Origin: Rhodobacterales bacterium
GTDB lineage: Bacteria > Pseudomonadota > Alphaproteobacteria > Rhizobiales > Stappiaceae
Reading direction: 5' to 3'
Length of the DNA: 64,000 nt
Assembly (NCBI GenBank): GCA_008107755.1
Contig: VIRH01000094.1
Span: 62,001-126,000, forward strand
In this document: piece after piece, positions 45,196 to 54,511 of the stretch
How the letters are laid out: the number at the start of each line of letters is the position of its first letter
Position numbering within the stretch: the first letter of the stretch is position 1
The notes under the pieces: model-generated
The model's database searches: none
Told to the model about the DNA's origin: nothing
The model's input: the letters and a program-made list of their open reading frames with translations, nothing else
Position numbers and translations under genes: made by a program

Positions 45196-46220
45196 AGCGC
45201 CACCATCCGGCCGCGGCAGATCAGGGCGACCATGAGCGGCCCGCCGACGATGGCGATTGTCAGGCCGGCCTCGACCTGAATGCCGGGTAACAGAATGCGC
45301 CCGGCAATGTCGGCAATCAGAAGCAGGATCGCGCCGAAGAAGGCCGACAGAACCGTTGCCGCGCGCATGTCTCCCGCCGAAAAGAGACGGGCGGCGTGCG
45401 GTACCAGCAGGCCGATGAAGCCGACAGGCCCCGCCAGGGCAACGGACGCCGCACACAGGCAGGCGATCGCGGCGAGGCTGAGCGCGCGCGTTGCCCAGAT
45501 CCGCGTGCCGAGGGTTCTTGCCAGGTCGCTGCCGAGCGCGAGGGCGTTCAGGTGCCTTGCGGCGAGCGCGGCCGCCAGAAACCCGACGCCGAAGAACGGC
45601 AGGAGACTGGTCACGTCACTCATCGCGATGCCGTCCAATGATCCCAGCACCCAGTGCCTGTAGACGTCGAGGGTCGTCTGGCTGAGAAGCATCAGACCGC
45701 CGACCAGGGACAGCAGAAAGGCCGTGATCGCGGCGCCCGCAATCAGAAGACCGGCAATTCCCGCGCCGGTCGAGCCGAGCGCCCAGACAAGCAGCGACGC
45801 GGTAAAAGCCCCGCCGAGCGCCGGCCAGACAAAGGCCGAAGGATCGCTCATGCCCAGCAGCCATATCGGCAGGACGACACCGGCCGCCGCACCCGCATTG
45901 ACGCCGAGAAGTCCCGGATCGGCCAGCGGGTTCCGGGTGACGCTCTGCATGATCGCACCGGCAGTGCCGAGCGCGGCGCCGACCAGCATGCCGGCCAGTG
46001 TCTTCGGCAATCGGATTTCCCGGATCACGATGTTTTCCGCACTCGCCGGATCGAAGGCGGTAAAGGCCTGCCAGATCTCCGCGAACGTGATCGGCCGGGC
46101 GCCGATCAACATCGACAGGGCGCCGGCCCCCGCCAGGGCCAGAAGCGTCAGTACAAGCGGACGAGCAAGGCCGCTACGCCGCGAACCGCTTCCGGTTTGC
46201 ACGCTCACCGCCCCACTCAT
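45192..46220 (-). CDS. Ferric siderophore ABC permease (FecC type)
   Basis: A 342-residue FecCD-family permease with about nine membrane segments. Landmarks are IREIRLPKTLAGMLVGAALG (about residues 66-85), NPLADPGLLGVNAGAAAGVV (about 95-114) and VGFIGLLVPHAARLFSAGDM in the last third. It overlaps the binding-protein gene at 46217-46220 and the second permease at 45192-45195, both by ATGA, so the four transport genes are coupled. Confidence 0.93.
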   Translation of the reverse strand: MSGAVSVQTGSGSRRSGLARPLVLTLLALAGAGALSMLIGARPITFAEIWQAFTAFDPASAENIVIREIRLPKTLAGMLVGAALGTAGAIMQSVTRNPLADPGLLGVNAGAAAGVVLPIWLLGMSDPSAFVWPALGGAFTASLLVWALGSTGAGIAGLLIAGAAITAFLLSLVGGLMLLSQTTLDVYRHWVLGSLDGIAMSDVTSLLPFFGVGFLAAALAARHLNALALGSDLARTLGTRIWATRALSLAAIACLCAASVALAGPVGFIGLLVPHAARLFSAGDMRAATVLSAFFGAILLLIADIAGRILLPGIQVEAGLTIAIVGGPLMVALICRGRMVAL

Positions 46221-47203
46221 CGGACAATGCCCGCTTCAACGCTGGTCTTCACCTGCGTTGCGGGATCGCCGTCAACCGCTGCCTCAAGAAGCGGCTCCAG
46301 ATGATCCAGCGCGTAGTCGAGGCTGAGCGGGCTGGAAAAAGACATCGCCGCGCCGAGAAGCGGCGGCACCACCAGTTCCCGCCCCTCGCGATAGGCGCGC
46401 ATGGTGTGGCGCAGAGGCAGTGCCTTGATCGACGCGGCGCCTCCCCCGCTGTCCATCCAGATCAGCACATCCGCATCATAGGGGCTTGTCAGTTCGGGCG
46501 AGACGGCAACATAGAAACTGCCGAGAGACAGCTGCTGCAACTCCGGGGGAACGTGAAAGCCGAGGTTTTCCAGAAGCTGGGTGCGGACATCGCCTTCGGC
46601 AAAAAAGGCAGGTCCGCTCGGCCAGCCGATGACGGCCGTCCTGTCCTGCCAGTCCGGATGACGATCCCTGATCTGCGCCATGCGGTCACCCAGCACCGAC
46701 ACGATCTCTTCGGCCTCTGCCGCCTTGCCCGTCGCCCCGCCGATGGTCGTCATGATGTCCTGCCACGGCGTGCCATACGCGCCGTCCGCCGCGTTGGGAG
46801 CCAGCACCGGTGCGATTTTCGAAAGCTGCCGGTATTCGTCCTGAGTGATCCCCGACCAGAGCGCCTCGATCAGGTCGGGCTTCAGCATCGCCACCTGCTC
46901 GACATCGATCTCGCCGCGCAGGAGGATCGGCTTGGCGGTGCCGAGAGCCTCTTCCGCCCAGGGCCACACGCCTTGTTCGTTGCCGCCGTACCAGTAGCGG
47001 AGGGCTACGGGCTTGATGCCGAGGGCGAGGAAAAAATCGCCGCCGATATAGCTGAGCGAGACAATTCGCTTCGGCTCGTCTTCAATCCGCGTCGTGCCCC
47101 ATTTGTGGGTCTGGGAAAAAGGTGCGAAAGCCTGCGCCCGGGCAGCAAAGGTCATGCCGGTCAGGACCAGGATCACAAGCAGGATCGACTTCATCGAACT
47201 CAT
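46217..47203 (-). CDS. Ferric siderophore-binding periplasmic protein (FecB/FhuD type)
   Basis: A 328-residue class III binding protein with signal peptide MKSILLVILVLTGMTFAARA following three extra residues. The family text EPKRIVSLSYIGGDFFLALG lies at about residues 43-62, then LKPDLIEALWSG and a late SPYDADVLIWMDSG. The start at 47203 (MSSMKS) is 4 bases after the upstream stop; the ATG at 47194 is equally possible. It delivers the ferric siderophore to the coupled permeases. Confidence 0.9.
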   Translation of the reverse strand: MSSMKSILLVILVLTGMTFAARAQAFAPFSQTHKWGTTRIEDEPKRIVSLSYIGGDFFLALGIKPVALRYWYGGNEQGVWPWAEEALGTAKPILLRGEIDVEQVAMLKPDLIEALWSGITQDEYRQLSKIAPVLAPNAADGAYGTPWQDIMTTIGGATGKAAEAEEIVSVLGDRMAQIRDRHPDWQDRTAVIGWPSGPAFFAEGDVRTQLLENLGFHVPPELQQLSLGSFYVAVSPELTSPYDADVLIWMDSGGGAASIKALPLRHTMRAYREGRELVVPPLLGAAMSFSSPLSLDYALDHLEPLLEAAVDGDPATQVKTSVEAGIVR

Positions 47204-47207
47204 GTGG

Positions 47208-48218
47208 TCAGCGCACCCAGTAGGCGGCGGCCTGCCACTCGCTTTTACGCAAGCCGAGGGTCGCCAGGTGCTTGCGGGCGGCTTCCACTTCACGTTTTTC
47301 GCCGGCGAACCAGATGAAACGCTGCTGATCCTCAGGCAGTTGAAGTGCCTTCAGTTCATCAATGAGCGGAGCGTCCCGTCCGCGCAGCAGCCACTTGACA
47401 GAGACCCCTTCCGGGTGTCCGAGCACCTGCACGTCGTTCGCGTGACTGATGACGATCACCGCGACGCCGGTCGTGTCGGGAGCCGACGCCGCCAACATCC
47501 GTGCGATCGCCGGCAGAGCGGTTTCGTCGCCGTAGAGCCCGAGCCAGGACCTCTCCGGCAGCCATCCGCCGCCCGGCCCCATCAAGCCGACCTCATCGCC
47601 GGAGCGCACCGTCTCGCACCAGTGCGACACGCGGCCGCCTTCGTGAACGAACACATCGAAATCCAGCGTCCCCGCAAGCGGATCGATCATTCGGACGGTA
47701 TAGACAGGCCGGTGCCAGGCGGCCGTGCCGCCGGGCCAGTCCGTGCGGCCGCTTTCCAGGATGGACGGCCATTCGCCCGGACGATCCTGCGGACCGAAAA
47801 GAAGCCGGAAATGCAGACCGTCGCGGCTGAAGCGCTCCAGATCCGGATCCGACAGACGCACCCGGAAGTAGGACGGCGAAATACGCTGGCAACTGACGAC
47901 AGTGGCAAGGGTCATGCTCGGCGGACGCGCGCCGGCGAGGGAACTGGACCAGCAAAGGCTTTCCGCCTCACCGATTTCTCCGAGCGCATGATCGATCGTT
48001 TCCTGCAGCACGTAGAGCTTGGCGCGATCCGACGAACTGAGCGTCAGACGGACACCGGACGTCTCTCGTGCGACCAGGATTTCACCGTATGGCGAGATGA
48101 CCTTGAGGCCGGTCTTCGTTTCCTCGGACGGCAATTCATAGTGCCGGGCCTCCGCCTGAAACAGCGCGATGGCCCGGTCGGGGGAGAGGTTCAGCTGCGT
48201 GGTGGTCTGCACCGGCAT
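47208..48218 (-). CDS. Siderophore-interacting flavin reductase with N-terminal DUF2218 domain
   Basis: A 336-residue fusion. Residues 1-95 match DUF2218 (YELPSEETKTGLKVISPYGE, and KLYVLQETIDHALGEI near the end). Residues about 105-336 are a siderophore-interacting protein: FAD-binding region ISPSYFRVRLSDPDLERFS, PVYTVRMIDPLAGTLDFDVF, then VRSGDEVGLMGPGGGW and the C-terminal NAD(P)H-like half. It reduces ferric siderophore in the cytoplasm to release iron. The start is uncertain: 48218 fits the domain boundary, while 48278 would add 20 residues; neither has an ideal ribosome site. It heads the importer operon. Confidence 0.88.
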   Translation of the reverse strand: MPVQTTTQLNLSPDRAIALFQAEARHYELPSEETKTGLKVISPYGEILVARETSGVRLTLSSSDRAKLYVLQETIDHALGEIGEAESLCWSSSLAGARPPSMTLATVVSCQRISPSYFRVRLSDPDLERFSRDGLHFRLLFGPQDRPGEWPSILESGRTDWPGGTAAWHRPVYTVRMIDPLAGTLDFDVFVHEGGRVSHWCETVRSGDEVGLMGPGGGWLPERSWLGLYGDETALPAIARMLAASAPDTTGVAVIVISHANDVQVLGHPEGVSVKWLLRGRDAPLIDELKALQLPEDQQRFIWFAGEKREVEAARKHLATLGLRKSEWQAAAYWVR

Positions 48219-48364
48219 TTCCTGACGTCTGCAATGGCTGGCCCGCAAGGTCGGCCACCTGAACACCACGAGGCGCATCGGCCGACATCAGCGGGAGAAG
48301 GAAGACGGTCGAGGCCTTCCGCCGAACGAAATGCCTCTAACCACACCGGATTCCGTAAAATACC

Positions 48365-48379
48365 TGAATATTAATGTCA
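48365..48379. promoter_or_regulatory. TGA-N9-TCA iron-responsive box, importer operon
   Basis: TGAATATTAATGTCA fits the IRO consensus TGA-N9-TCA. It lies 147 bases upstream of the chosen reductase start (87 bases from the alternative start) and downstream of receptor 2, so it belongs to the reductase-fecBCDE transcript. Confidence 0.55.
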
Positions 48380-48416
48380 AGTTTAAGACACGGAATATGA
48401 GCCATTGCTCGCATCG

Positions 48417-50558
48417 TTACCAGTTCGCATAGGCCCGAAGCTGGAAAGACCGCCCTTCTCCATAGCTGCAGGTCAGTGCGCCCTTGCAGCTTGCGACGTA
48501 GCGCGTGTCGGCGATGTTGATCACATTGAAATCGACACCCCAGTTCTCACGCTCATAGCCGAGCTTTGCATCGAACAGGGTCGCCGACGGCACCTTGAGC
48601 GTATTCTCGTTGTCGGCCCAGGATTCGCCCAGATAGCGGACGCCGCCGCCGACCGTCAGGCCTTCGAGCGGGCCGCCCGGCAGCGTGTAGTTGACGAAGA
48701 GCGAGGCCATCTGCTCCGGCACCACATTCGGCGTATTGCCGATAATCGCCTCGTTGGCGTCTTCCGTGATTTCCAGATCGTAGGCCGTCACGGCCGCAGT
48801 GACGGACAGATCCTGCGTCAGGTTCGCCCGCGCCTCGAACTCGACCCCGCGTGAGTTGACCTCGCCGATCTGGGTTTCCGCATTCCATGCACCGGTGACG
48901 ACGTTGCGGCGGGTCAGGTCGAACAATGAAAGGGTGAAGAGGCCATCGAACCAGACGGGTTCATACTTGAGGCCGATCTCGTATTGCTCTCCGGTTTCCG
49001 GCTCGAAAAAGTCGACATTCGCAGACGATCCGATCAGGGGATTGAAGAAGGATGCCGCGCTTGCGTAAGGCGTGAGACCGTTCTCGAATTCATAGGCGAT
49101 GCCCGCCCGTCCCGACAGGGCCCCGTCCCGTCCCGAATAGGCCGGCGTTCCCGTCGCATCGGTAAAGACATGGTCATAGCGCCCGTTGAGCGTCACCAGC
49201 CAGCCATCGCCGAAGCGAAGCTGGTCCTGCATGTAGGCTCCGACCTGATGCTGGACGATATTCTGGTCGATATAGGCGGCCGGCGTCGGCTGGGCGGCGC
49301 CATAAACGGGATCGGTGACGCTGATATCCGTACCCTGCGCCGACGCCTGCATCTGCTTCATGTTGAAATACTTGTAGTCCACACCGAACAGAAGATCGTG
49401 GCTCACCGGCCCCGTGCGGACATCGCCTTCGAGCTGATTGTCGAGCAGAAAGGAATTGAGGGTCGTGTCGTGCTCGAACACCCACCTTGTAAAGACCGGA
49501 TTTGCGAGGACCGGCGTTGCCGATCCGCCGGAATAGCCGGACGGATACAGGTTGACCTCATCGATCCTTGCGTAGCCGTAGCGCGCGTTCTGCCGAACCG
49601 CCCAGTCGTTGTCGAGGATGTGCTCGAACTCGTAGCCGATGGAGAACTGCTGACGCTGGTATTTGTCCATGTCCGGTTCGGTATAGTTGGCGTCTCGGTC
49701 GATATGGCCGAAAGAGGCAGCTTTCACCGTGCCGACGTAGGGCAGAAAGCTGGCCGCGCCGTGGACTTCGTCGACATAGGTATAGTTGGAAAGGACCGTC
49801 AGCGTGGTCGCGTCATTGGGGGTCCATGTCAGGCTCGGCGAGATCGACCCGCGGTAGCCTTCCTGAAAGTCGAAATAACCGTCACCGCCCTCGACCCGTC
49901 CGGACACCCGGTAGTCGAAGGCCTGATCGATGCGGTCGCCGATATCAAAGCCGAGATAGGCGGTCCCCGCGTCGTTGACGCCGGCTTCCGTGTAGCGCAG
50001 CCTTTCCCCCGTCGGCTTCTTGCTGACGTAGTTCACGATGCCGCCCGGGTTCGACCCGCCATAGAGCACCGAGGCGGCTCCGCGCAGGACGTCGATCCTC
50101 TCCAGATTGAAGCTGTCGACGTAGAAGGACCCGAACCCGTAGCCATAGAACTGCAGGCCATCCATGAAGACGCCTGTCTGCGTGGCGTCGAAGCCTCGAA
50201 GGTAGAACCAGTTGGTGTCGCTGTCCGGACCGAAGGGCTGCGAGAACACACCCGCCGTGTAACGCAGCGCTTCAGCGGTCGTCTGCGCGCCCTGGTCGTC
50301 CATTTCCTTGCGCGTGACGACGGCAACCGACTGGGGAATTTCCGCAATAGGCGTATCCGTCTTGGAGCCGGTGCTGGACCGGTTCGCGACGTAGCCCTGC
50401 CCCGTATCACTCGACCCTTCATCCTCAACGACGATCTGCGGGAGAACGACGGTGTCGTCGGGCACCGCGTCCTGAGCGCGCGCGGCGCCTGCCCAGGTCG
50501 TGAACAGGGCGACAGCACTGACGCTGACAAGCAAAGGAACCCTGCGGATATCGTTCAT
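48417..50558 (-). CDS. TonB-dependent siderophore receptor 2 (FhuA-like)
   Basis: A 713-residue outer-membrane receptor with signal peptide MNDIRRVPLLVSVSAVALFT extending to AARA (cut at about residue 28). A TonB box-like LPQIVVEDEG is at about 39-48. The plug is at about 70-185 (TPIAEIPQSVAVVTRKEM, YLRGFDATQTGVFMDGLQFY, SNPGGIVNYVSKKP). The barrel ends SYGEGRSFQLRAYANW with the terminal aromatic. The YGEGR ending and plug text are typical of ferrichrome/ferrioxamine-type receptors, so a hydroxamate siderophore is likely. An ATG two codons upstream (50564) is an alternative start. Confidence 0.93.
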   Translation of the reverse strand: MNDIRRVPLLVSVSAVALFTTWAGAARAQDAVPDDTVVLPQIVVEDEGSSDTGQGYVANRSSTGSKTDTPIAEIPQSVAVVTRKEMDDQGAQTTAEALRYTAGVFSQPFGPDSDTNWFYLRGFDATQTGVFMDGLQFYGYGFGSFYVDSFNLERIDVLRGAASVLYGGSNPGGIVNYVSKKPTGERLRYTEAGVNDAGTAYLGFDIGDRIDQAFDYRVSGRVEGGDGYFDFQEGYRGSISPSLTWTPNDATTLTVLSNYTYVDEVHGAASFLPYVGTVKAASFGHIDRDANYTEPDMDKYQRQQFSIGYEFEHILDNDWAVRQNARYGYARIDEVNLYPSGYSGGSATPVLANPVFTRWVFEHDTTLNSFLLDNQLEGDVRTGPVSHDLLFGVDYKYFNMKQMQASAQGTDISVTDPVYGAAQPTPAAYIDQNIVQHQVGAYMQDQLRFGDGWLVTLNGRYDHVFTDATGTPAYSGRDGALSGRAGIAYEFENGLTPYASAASFFNPLIGSSANVDFFEPETGEQYEIGLKYEPVWFDGLFTLSLFDLTRRNVVTGAWNAETQIGEVNSRGVEFEARANLTQDLSVTAAVTAYDLEITEDANEAIIGNTPNVVPEQMASLFVNYTLPGGPLEGLTVGGGVRYLGESWADNENTLKVPSATLFDAKLGYERENWGVDFNVINIADTRYVASCKGALTCSYGEGRSFQLRAYANW

Positions 50559-50623
50559 GATCATGCAACCCCATCATGCGGCCGGCCGGGCGAGACCCGA
50601 TCGGACAAAAGCCCTATTTAACT

Positions 50624-50638
50624 GGAGTCAATAATTCA
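50624..50638. promoter_or_regulatory. IRO-like box with one mismatch, receptor 2
   Basis: On the minus strand this reads TGAATTATTGACTCC, that is TGA-N9-TCC, one base off the consensus. It lies 66 bases upstream of receptor 2. Counted as weak support for shared iron control. Confidence 0.35.
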
Positions 50639-50695
50639 GCTTTATCCGAATGGCTTGAATGGGTTTTCGCCGGATTGAACGATCTTTCGGCGAAA

Positions 50696-51577
50696 TCAGC
50701 CTTTCCGGCTTTTCCGCCAGACATGGGGCGTGGTGCCGACGAACTGGCGGAAAACCCGCGTCATATGGGCCTGATCGGCAAACCCCGACCCGACCGCGAC
50801 GGCGCTGAGGGAGAGGTCGCTCGCTTCCAGCATGTGCTTTGCCCGGTTGACGCGCGCACGCATCTGCCAGCGATGCGGTGGCATGCCGGTTGTCTGCTTG
50901 AAGGCGTGACAGAAATAGGCGGCGGAAAGCCCTGTCAGCGCGGCCAGCTCATCAAGGGGTATGTTCCGGGCCGCATTATCCTCGATGAATTCAACCGCCT
51001 TGCGGAGCTGATGCGGTGCAAGCTGGCCCCGCGTGCGCGAGAACTTCCGGTCGACCCGCATCAGCGCAACGAACAGCGCGCAGACGATGCTGTCGCCGTA
51101 CAGGTCATGAAGGCCGGTCGGTGTCTCGCATTCGGCCGCGATCAGTTGTGCGAGGGCCATGACCCTGTCGTCGGAGAACATCAGTCGCGGCTCGTCGATC
51201 GCTCCCGGCTCCAGGTCGTCGGCCAGCCGCCTCGCCAGGATACCGACGTCGAAATGGAGATCGAGATGCCGCAGGGCGCTGATATCCTCGATCCGTGACC
51301 AGACACGCAGGCCCGCCGGAACATAAATCAGCGGATTGGAAGCCCGCTCGCGCTCGAAGCCGCGCCCCGGGCTGGCGCAGACGTCCATCCCGCCCGGTCC
51401 CGTGCGGCTCAGGACCGTGACGAGCCGCGGCGCATGGGACACGTATTCGCCCCGTGCCGATGCCTCGCATTCGACATCCCACAAGTCGGCAACCGCTCCT
51501 TCGAAAAATCGCAGGCGCACATCTCCGACCACGGTCACGCCGTCAACCTCGCTTTGCATACGCGGATGAAAATTCAT
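50696..51577 (-). CDS. AraC-family regulator of the iron-uptake island
   Basis: A 293-residue regulator. An N-terminal ligand-binding half (residues 1-185) is followed by two helix-turn-helix units: IPLDELAALTGLSAAYFCHA (about 214-233) and LSAVAVGSGFADQAHMTRVF (about 264-283), closing with FVGTTPHVWR. The start at 51577 (MNFHPRMQSEVDG) was chosen because the longer frame runs into the divergent promoter. It lies upstream of receptor 2 on the same strand. AraC proteins next to siderophore receptors often sense the imported siderophore. A TGA-N9-TCA box is found 44 bases upstream. Confidence 0.9.
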   Translation of the reverse strand: MNFHPRMQSEVDGVTVVGDVRLRFFEGAVADLWDVECEASARGEYVSHAPRLVTVLSRTGPGGMDVCASPGRGFERERASNPLIYVPAGLRVWSRIEDISALRHLDLHFDVGILARRLADDLEPGAIDEPRLMFSDDRVMALAQLIAAECETPTGLHDLYGDSIVCALFVALMRVDRKFSRTRGQLAPHQLRKAVEFIEDNAARNIPLDELAALTGLSAAYFCHAFKQTTGMPPHRWQMRARVNRAKHMLEASDLSLSAVAVGSGFADQAHMTRVFRQFVGTTPHVWRKSRKG

Positions 51578-51620
51578 CGCATTCCCCGAACAAGAACCTC
51601 CGTGGGGTAATGCAGAAATA

Positions 51621-51635
51621 TGAGTTGAATAGTCA
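51621..51635. promoter_or_regulatory. TGA-N9-TCA iron-responsive box, AraC/TetR divergent promoter
   Basis: TGAGTTGAATAGTCA fits TGA-N9-TCA and contains the smaller palindrome TTGA-ATAG-TCAA. It lies 44 bases upstream of the AraC gene. Confidence 0.5.
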
Positions 51636-51681
51636 AGTATTTTTCGAGGCGGACACGGTCGGTCGTGACATGCCCAATCCG

Positions 51682-51702
51682 GTTTCGAACACTGTTTGAA
51701 AC
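51682..51702. promoter_or_regulatory. 10-1-10 inverted repeat before the second TetR gene
   Basis: The arms GTTTCGAACA and TGTTTGAAAC are separated by one base and pair at 9 of 10 positions. The site lies 48 bases upstream of the TetR start and is very likely its own operator. A related half-site, TGTTTGAAAT, begins a palindrome upstream of receptor 3. Confidence 0.65.
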
Positions 51703-51749
51703 ACCTTGCGAAACCGTCTAAACCGGCAGATGAAGCACAGGGAGACGAC

Positions 51750-52379
51750 ATGCAGCCCCAATCGACCCGCCAGCGCCTACTGGTCACTGCCGAACGGATG
51801 ATGGCCGAGAAGGGAATAGCCGCAACGTCCGTCAGGGACATCACCGATGCCTCGCAGGCCAATGTCGCCTCGATCAACTACTATTTCGGCAGCAAGAACG
51901 AGCTTCTGCTGGAACTGCTGAAGAGCCGTTTCCTGCAGCTCGACGCAGAGCTTCTCTCCCGCCTCGAAGCCGTCGAAGCCGCCTCTCCCGCACAGACTCC
52001 TGACGTGGAAAAACTGACGCTCGCCTATTTCGATGCGCTCATGAGCCTTGGCTTTGACCGGGCGACAGGCCGATCCGACCCTTTCATCCTGCTTATCCAG
52101 CGCGCGTCGTCCGAGCAGCAGCCGATCCTCGAGAAGGCACAGGATTATGATGCGCCGGGTATATCGCGGCTGATCTCGCTGCTGGAGGCATCAGCCCCCG
52201 GATTGCGGCTCGGACGTCTCGGCGCGTCGGTTCTGGTCGGTATCATGTTCACCACGACGGTCGATGCCATCGAGGTGATGCAGGTGGAGGATGACAGCGG
52301 CGTCCTGGTCGATGCCATCCGCAACCATCTCGTCGCCGGAACGAAGGCATTCCTGGCACGGCTGGCAACCGCCGCCTGA
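51750..52379 (+). CDS. TetR-family regulator, probably of receptor 3
   Basis: A 209-residue TetR protein with helix-turn-helix at about residues 8-55 (TSVRDITDASQANVASINYY, FGSKNELLLELLKSRF). The C-terminal half resembles the CerR-like group (SDPFILLIQRASSEQQPILE). GGGAG lies 7 bases before the ATG at 51750; a TTG further upstream is in frame but falls inside the operator-like palindrome. It is convergent with receptor 3, whose promoter carries a matching site, so it may repress that receptor. Confidence 0.87.
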   Translation: MQPQSTRQRLLVTAERMMAEKGIAATSVRDITDASQANVASINYYFGSKNELLLELLKSRFLQLDAELLSRLEAVEAASPAQTPDVEKLTLAYFDALMSLGFDRATGRSDPFILLIQRASSEQQPILEKAQDYDAPGISRLISLLEASAPGLRLGRLGASVLVGIMFTTTVDAIEVMQVEDDSGVLVDAIRNHLVAGTKAFLARLATAA

Positions 52380-52444
52380 CGTCTCGCGGACGGCTGCGAT
52401 TTCCCGCAAGCCATCCGCCAGATCCTCAGCAGATCCCGGGCTGC

Positions 52445-54406
52445 TCAGTACCTGAGCTTGGCCATCAGCCGGAACGACCGTCCGGGCTCGTAGAGCTGGG
52501 TCACGGAATCGTATTCCGCGCCGTAGGTCGCACGATCGGCGTAAGTCTCGTCAAAGATGTTGTTGGCCTCGAAGCGGATGGTCAGGAAGTCAGCCTGTTT
52601 GGGCTTGTATTCGGCATAGGCGCTGACCACCGCATAGGGATCGATCTTGCCGTAGCCGGCGGAAACGAAACCGTCATATTCGAGAGCGACGTCGAGGGTC
52701 GCGCCAAGGGTCAGGTCGATCCGGTCGATCGTGTGGGCGACTTCCCCCGAGATGGTCTGGCCGACGCCGGCGCCGATGTTGATCAGGCTGTAGGATTCCA
52801 GGTATCCGTCGGACAGGCTCAGCCGCGTGTCGGCATAGGAGACCTTGGCAAAGCCGTTGCCCCAGTTGTAGCCGGCAGCCAGATTGAAGCCCCAGCTGGA
52901 GAAGTCGATGTTGCCGTCGCCGTCCCGATAGTTCCAGAAGCGGGTGTTGAAGAGGTTTCCTTCCGTGAACCAGCCGGCATATTCATATTTCACGCCGCCG
53001 GTCAGGTTTTCCGAGCGAACCGGCTCGAGATTGTCGTAATCCCAGGGACGCCAGAACTCGAAGGTTTCTTCCAGGTCGATGCCGCCGAAGACGTTGGAGT
53101 ATCCGCCGTTGACCGAGAGGCCATCGATGATCGCGACTTCGGCGAAGGCGTTGCCGCTGAGCCCGTAATTGTCGAGACGCGTCCCGTCCTTGCCTTCAAA
53201 GAAATTGCCGTCCGCACGGCCGCCGAAGGACAGGCTGATCCGCTCCATCGGCGTCAGACGTGCCTGCGCGTAGGCGCCGATGTTGGAAACGTTCTCGCTG
53301 TAGGCCTCGGCCGGATCGTAATAATCTCCGTTCTGTGCGAGAAAATCGACGCCGGCAGTCAGCGTGTTCTCGTTACCGAAATCGAAGACGTTTTCAGCCT
53401 TTGCGGTAAATGTGCCGCCGGAGCCTTCGCTGCCATAGGGTTCAGGGATCTTGAAGTCGTTTTCGCTGTATCCGGCCACGAAAGCCGGGTTCCACAGACC
53501 CTCCGTGGTCTCGCGACCGAAGTTGAAGGACACGTTGCGCCGCGTGGTGTCATAGACGCGAAGCTCGGACACGCCGTCCAGACCTCCGATATTGGCGCGA
53601 TACGGACGCAGCGCATCGTCGACCACCTGCTGTCCGGTCAGCTCGAAGCGGTATCCGGTCTCGGTCTCGTAGGCGGCCTTGCCGAGCAGGCTGTAGAATT
53701 GGGCCGCACTCCCGGGCACCTGCCAGCCGTCGCCATCTTCATAATCGTCGCCATTTGCGAACTTGGCGTATCCCAGCAGTTCGAAACCCTCGTGACGACC
53801 GTAGGCAGCGGCGCTTTCGGTAAATGTCTCGCCGTTGGTTTCGAAGCTGAACGTGCCGAAAGCTCCGAAGTCTCGGCCATTGATCAGGAGATCCTGAACG
53901 TCCACCGTCTCATAGACGATCGAACCGCCGAGCGCCCCGAAACCGGCGTCAGCCGTCGCGACACCCGGGTCGACGCGAACCGCCTTCAGCAGTGACGGGT
54001 CGATATAGTTGGTGCTGGTGTGGTGGAAGACGCGGTTGCCCTGCTGGACGCCGTCGATCGTGACCGCAAGGTTGTTCTCGTCGATGCCGTTGACGAAAAC
54101 CTTCTGGGCAATCGGGATGCCGCCGCCGACAGAGATGGACGCGTTGCCCGCGAAGACGTCGCGCAGCGACTGCGGGTCGGTCCGCTCCAGCTCGCTGCGG
54201 GAAATATAGACCGCCTGCGCGCGATCCGCTGCGCCCTCATGCTTGTCGGTCCCCGGTCCGCCCGACACGACAATCGTGTCCAGGAGCGTTTCGCCACCGG
54301 CGCCCTGTGCGGTGACCGCATCCTGTGCGAGAGCGCCTGCCGCCAGCAGTGCAGTTTGTAAAATTGTCCCGGTGAACAGCAGCGAAAGACGCCCGCGGTC
54401 AAGCAT
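52445..54406 (-). CDS. TonB-dependent receptor 3 (heme- or transferrin-receptor-like plug, ligand unassigned)
   Basis: A 653-residue outer-membrane receptor with signal peptide MLDRGRLSLLFTGTILQTAL extending to GALA (cut after residue 27). A TonB box-like LLDTIVVSGG is at about 41-50. The plug (about 60-175) contains FVNGIDENNLAVTIDGVQQG and GFGALGGSIVYETVDVQDLL, a pattern closer to heme/hemoglobin-type receptors than to the siderophore receptors nearby. The barrel ends LYEPGRSFRLMAKLRY. No FRAP-type heme motif was recognised, so heme is possible but not shown. Confidence 0.88.
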   Translation of the reverse strand: MLDRGRLSLLFTGTILQTALLAAGALAQDAVTAQGAGGETLLDTIVVSGGPGTDKHEGAADRAQAVYISRSELERTDPQSLRDVFAGNASISVGGGIPIAQKVFVNGIDENNLAVTIDGVQQGNRVFHHTSTNYIDPSLLKAVRVDPGVATADAGFGALGGSIVYETVDVQDLLINGRDFGAFGTFSFETNGETFTESAAAYGRHEGFELLGYAKFANGDDYEDGDGWQVPGSAAQFYSLLGKAAYETETGYRFELTGQQVVDDALRPYRANIGGLDGVSELRVYDTTRRNVSFNFGRETTEGLWNPAFVAGYSENDFKIPEPYGSEGSGGTFTAKAENVFDFGNENTLTAGVDFLAQNGDYYDPAEAYSENVSNIGAYAQARLTPMERISLSFGGRADGNFFEGKDGTRLDNYGLSGNAFAEVAIIDGLSVNGGYSNVFGGIDLEETFEFWRPWDYDNLEPVRSENLTGGVKYEYAGWFTEGNLFNTRFWNYRDGDGNIDFSSWGFNLAAGYNWGNGFAKVSYADTRLSLSDGYLESYSLINIGAGVGQTISGEVAHTIDRIDLTLGATLDVALEYDGFVSAGYGKIDPYAVVSAYAEYKPKQADFLTIRFEANNIFDETYADRATYGAEYDSVTQLYEPGRSFRLMAKLRY

Positions 54407-54511
54407 GGCCTGGTTCCCTTATTCTTTGTGTCGATGTGCGGCTGAAGTCGGCAAAGGCGCCGAAATTTGGCTGAAGCGCCCCGCAACGGGGCCTGCGGAA
54501 ATGTTTATACC

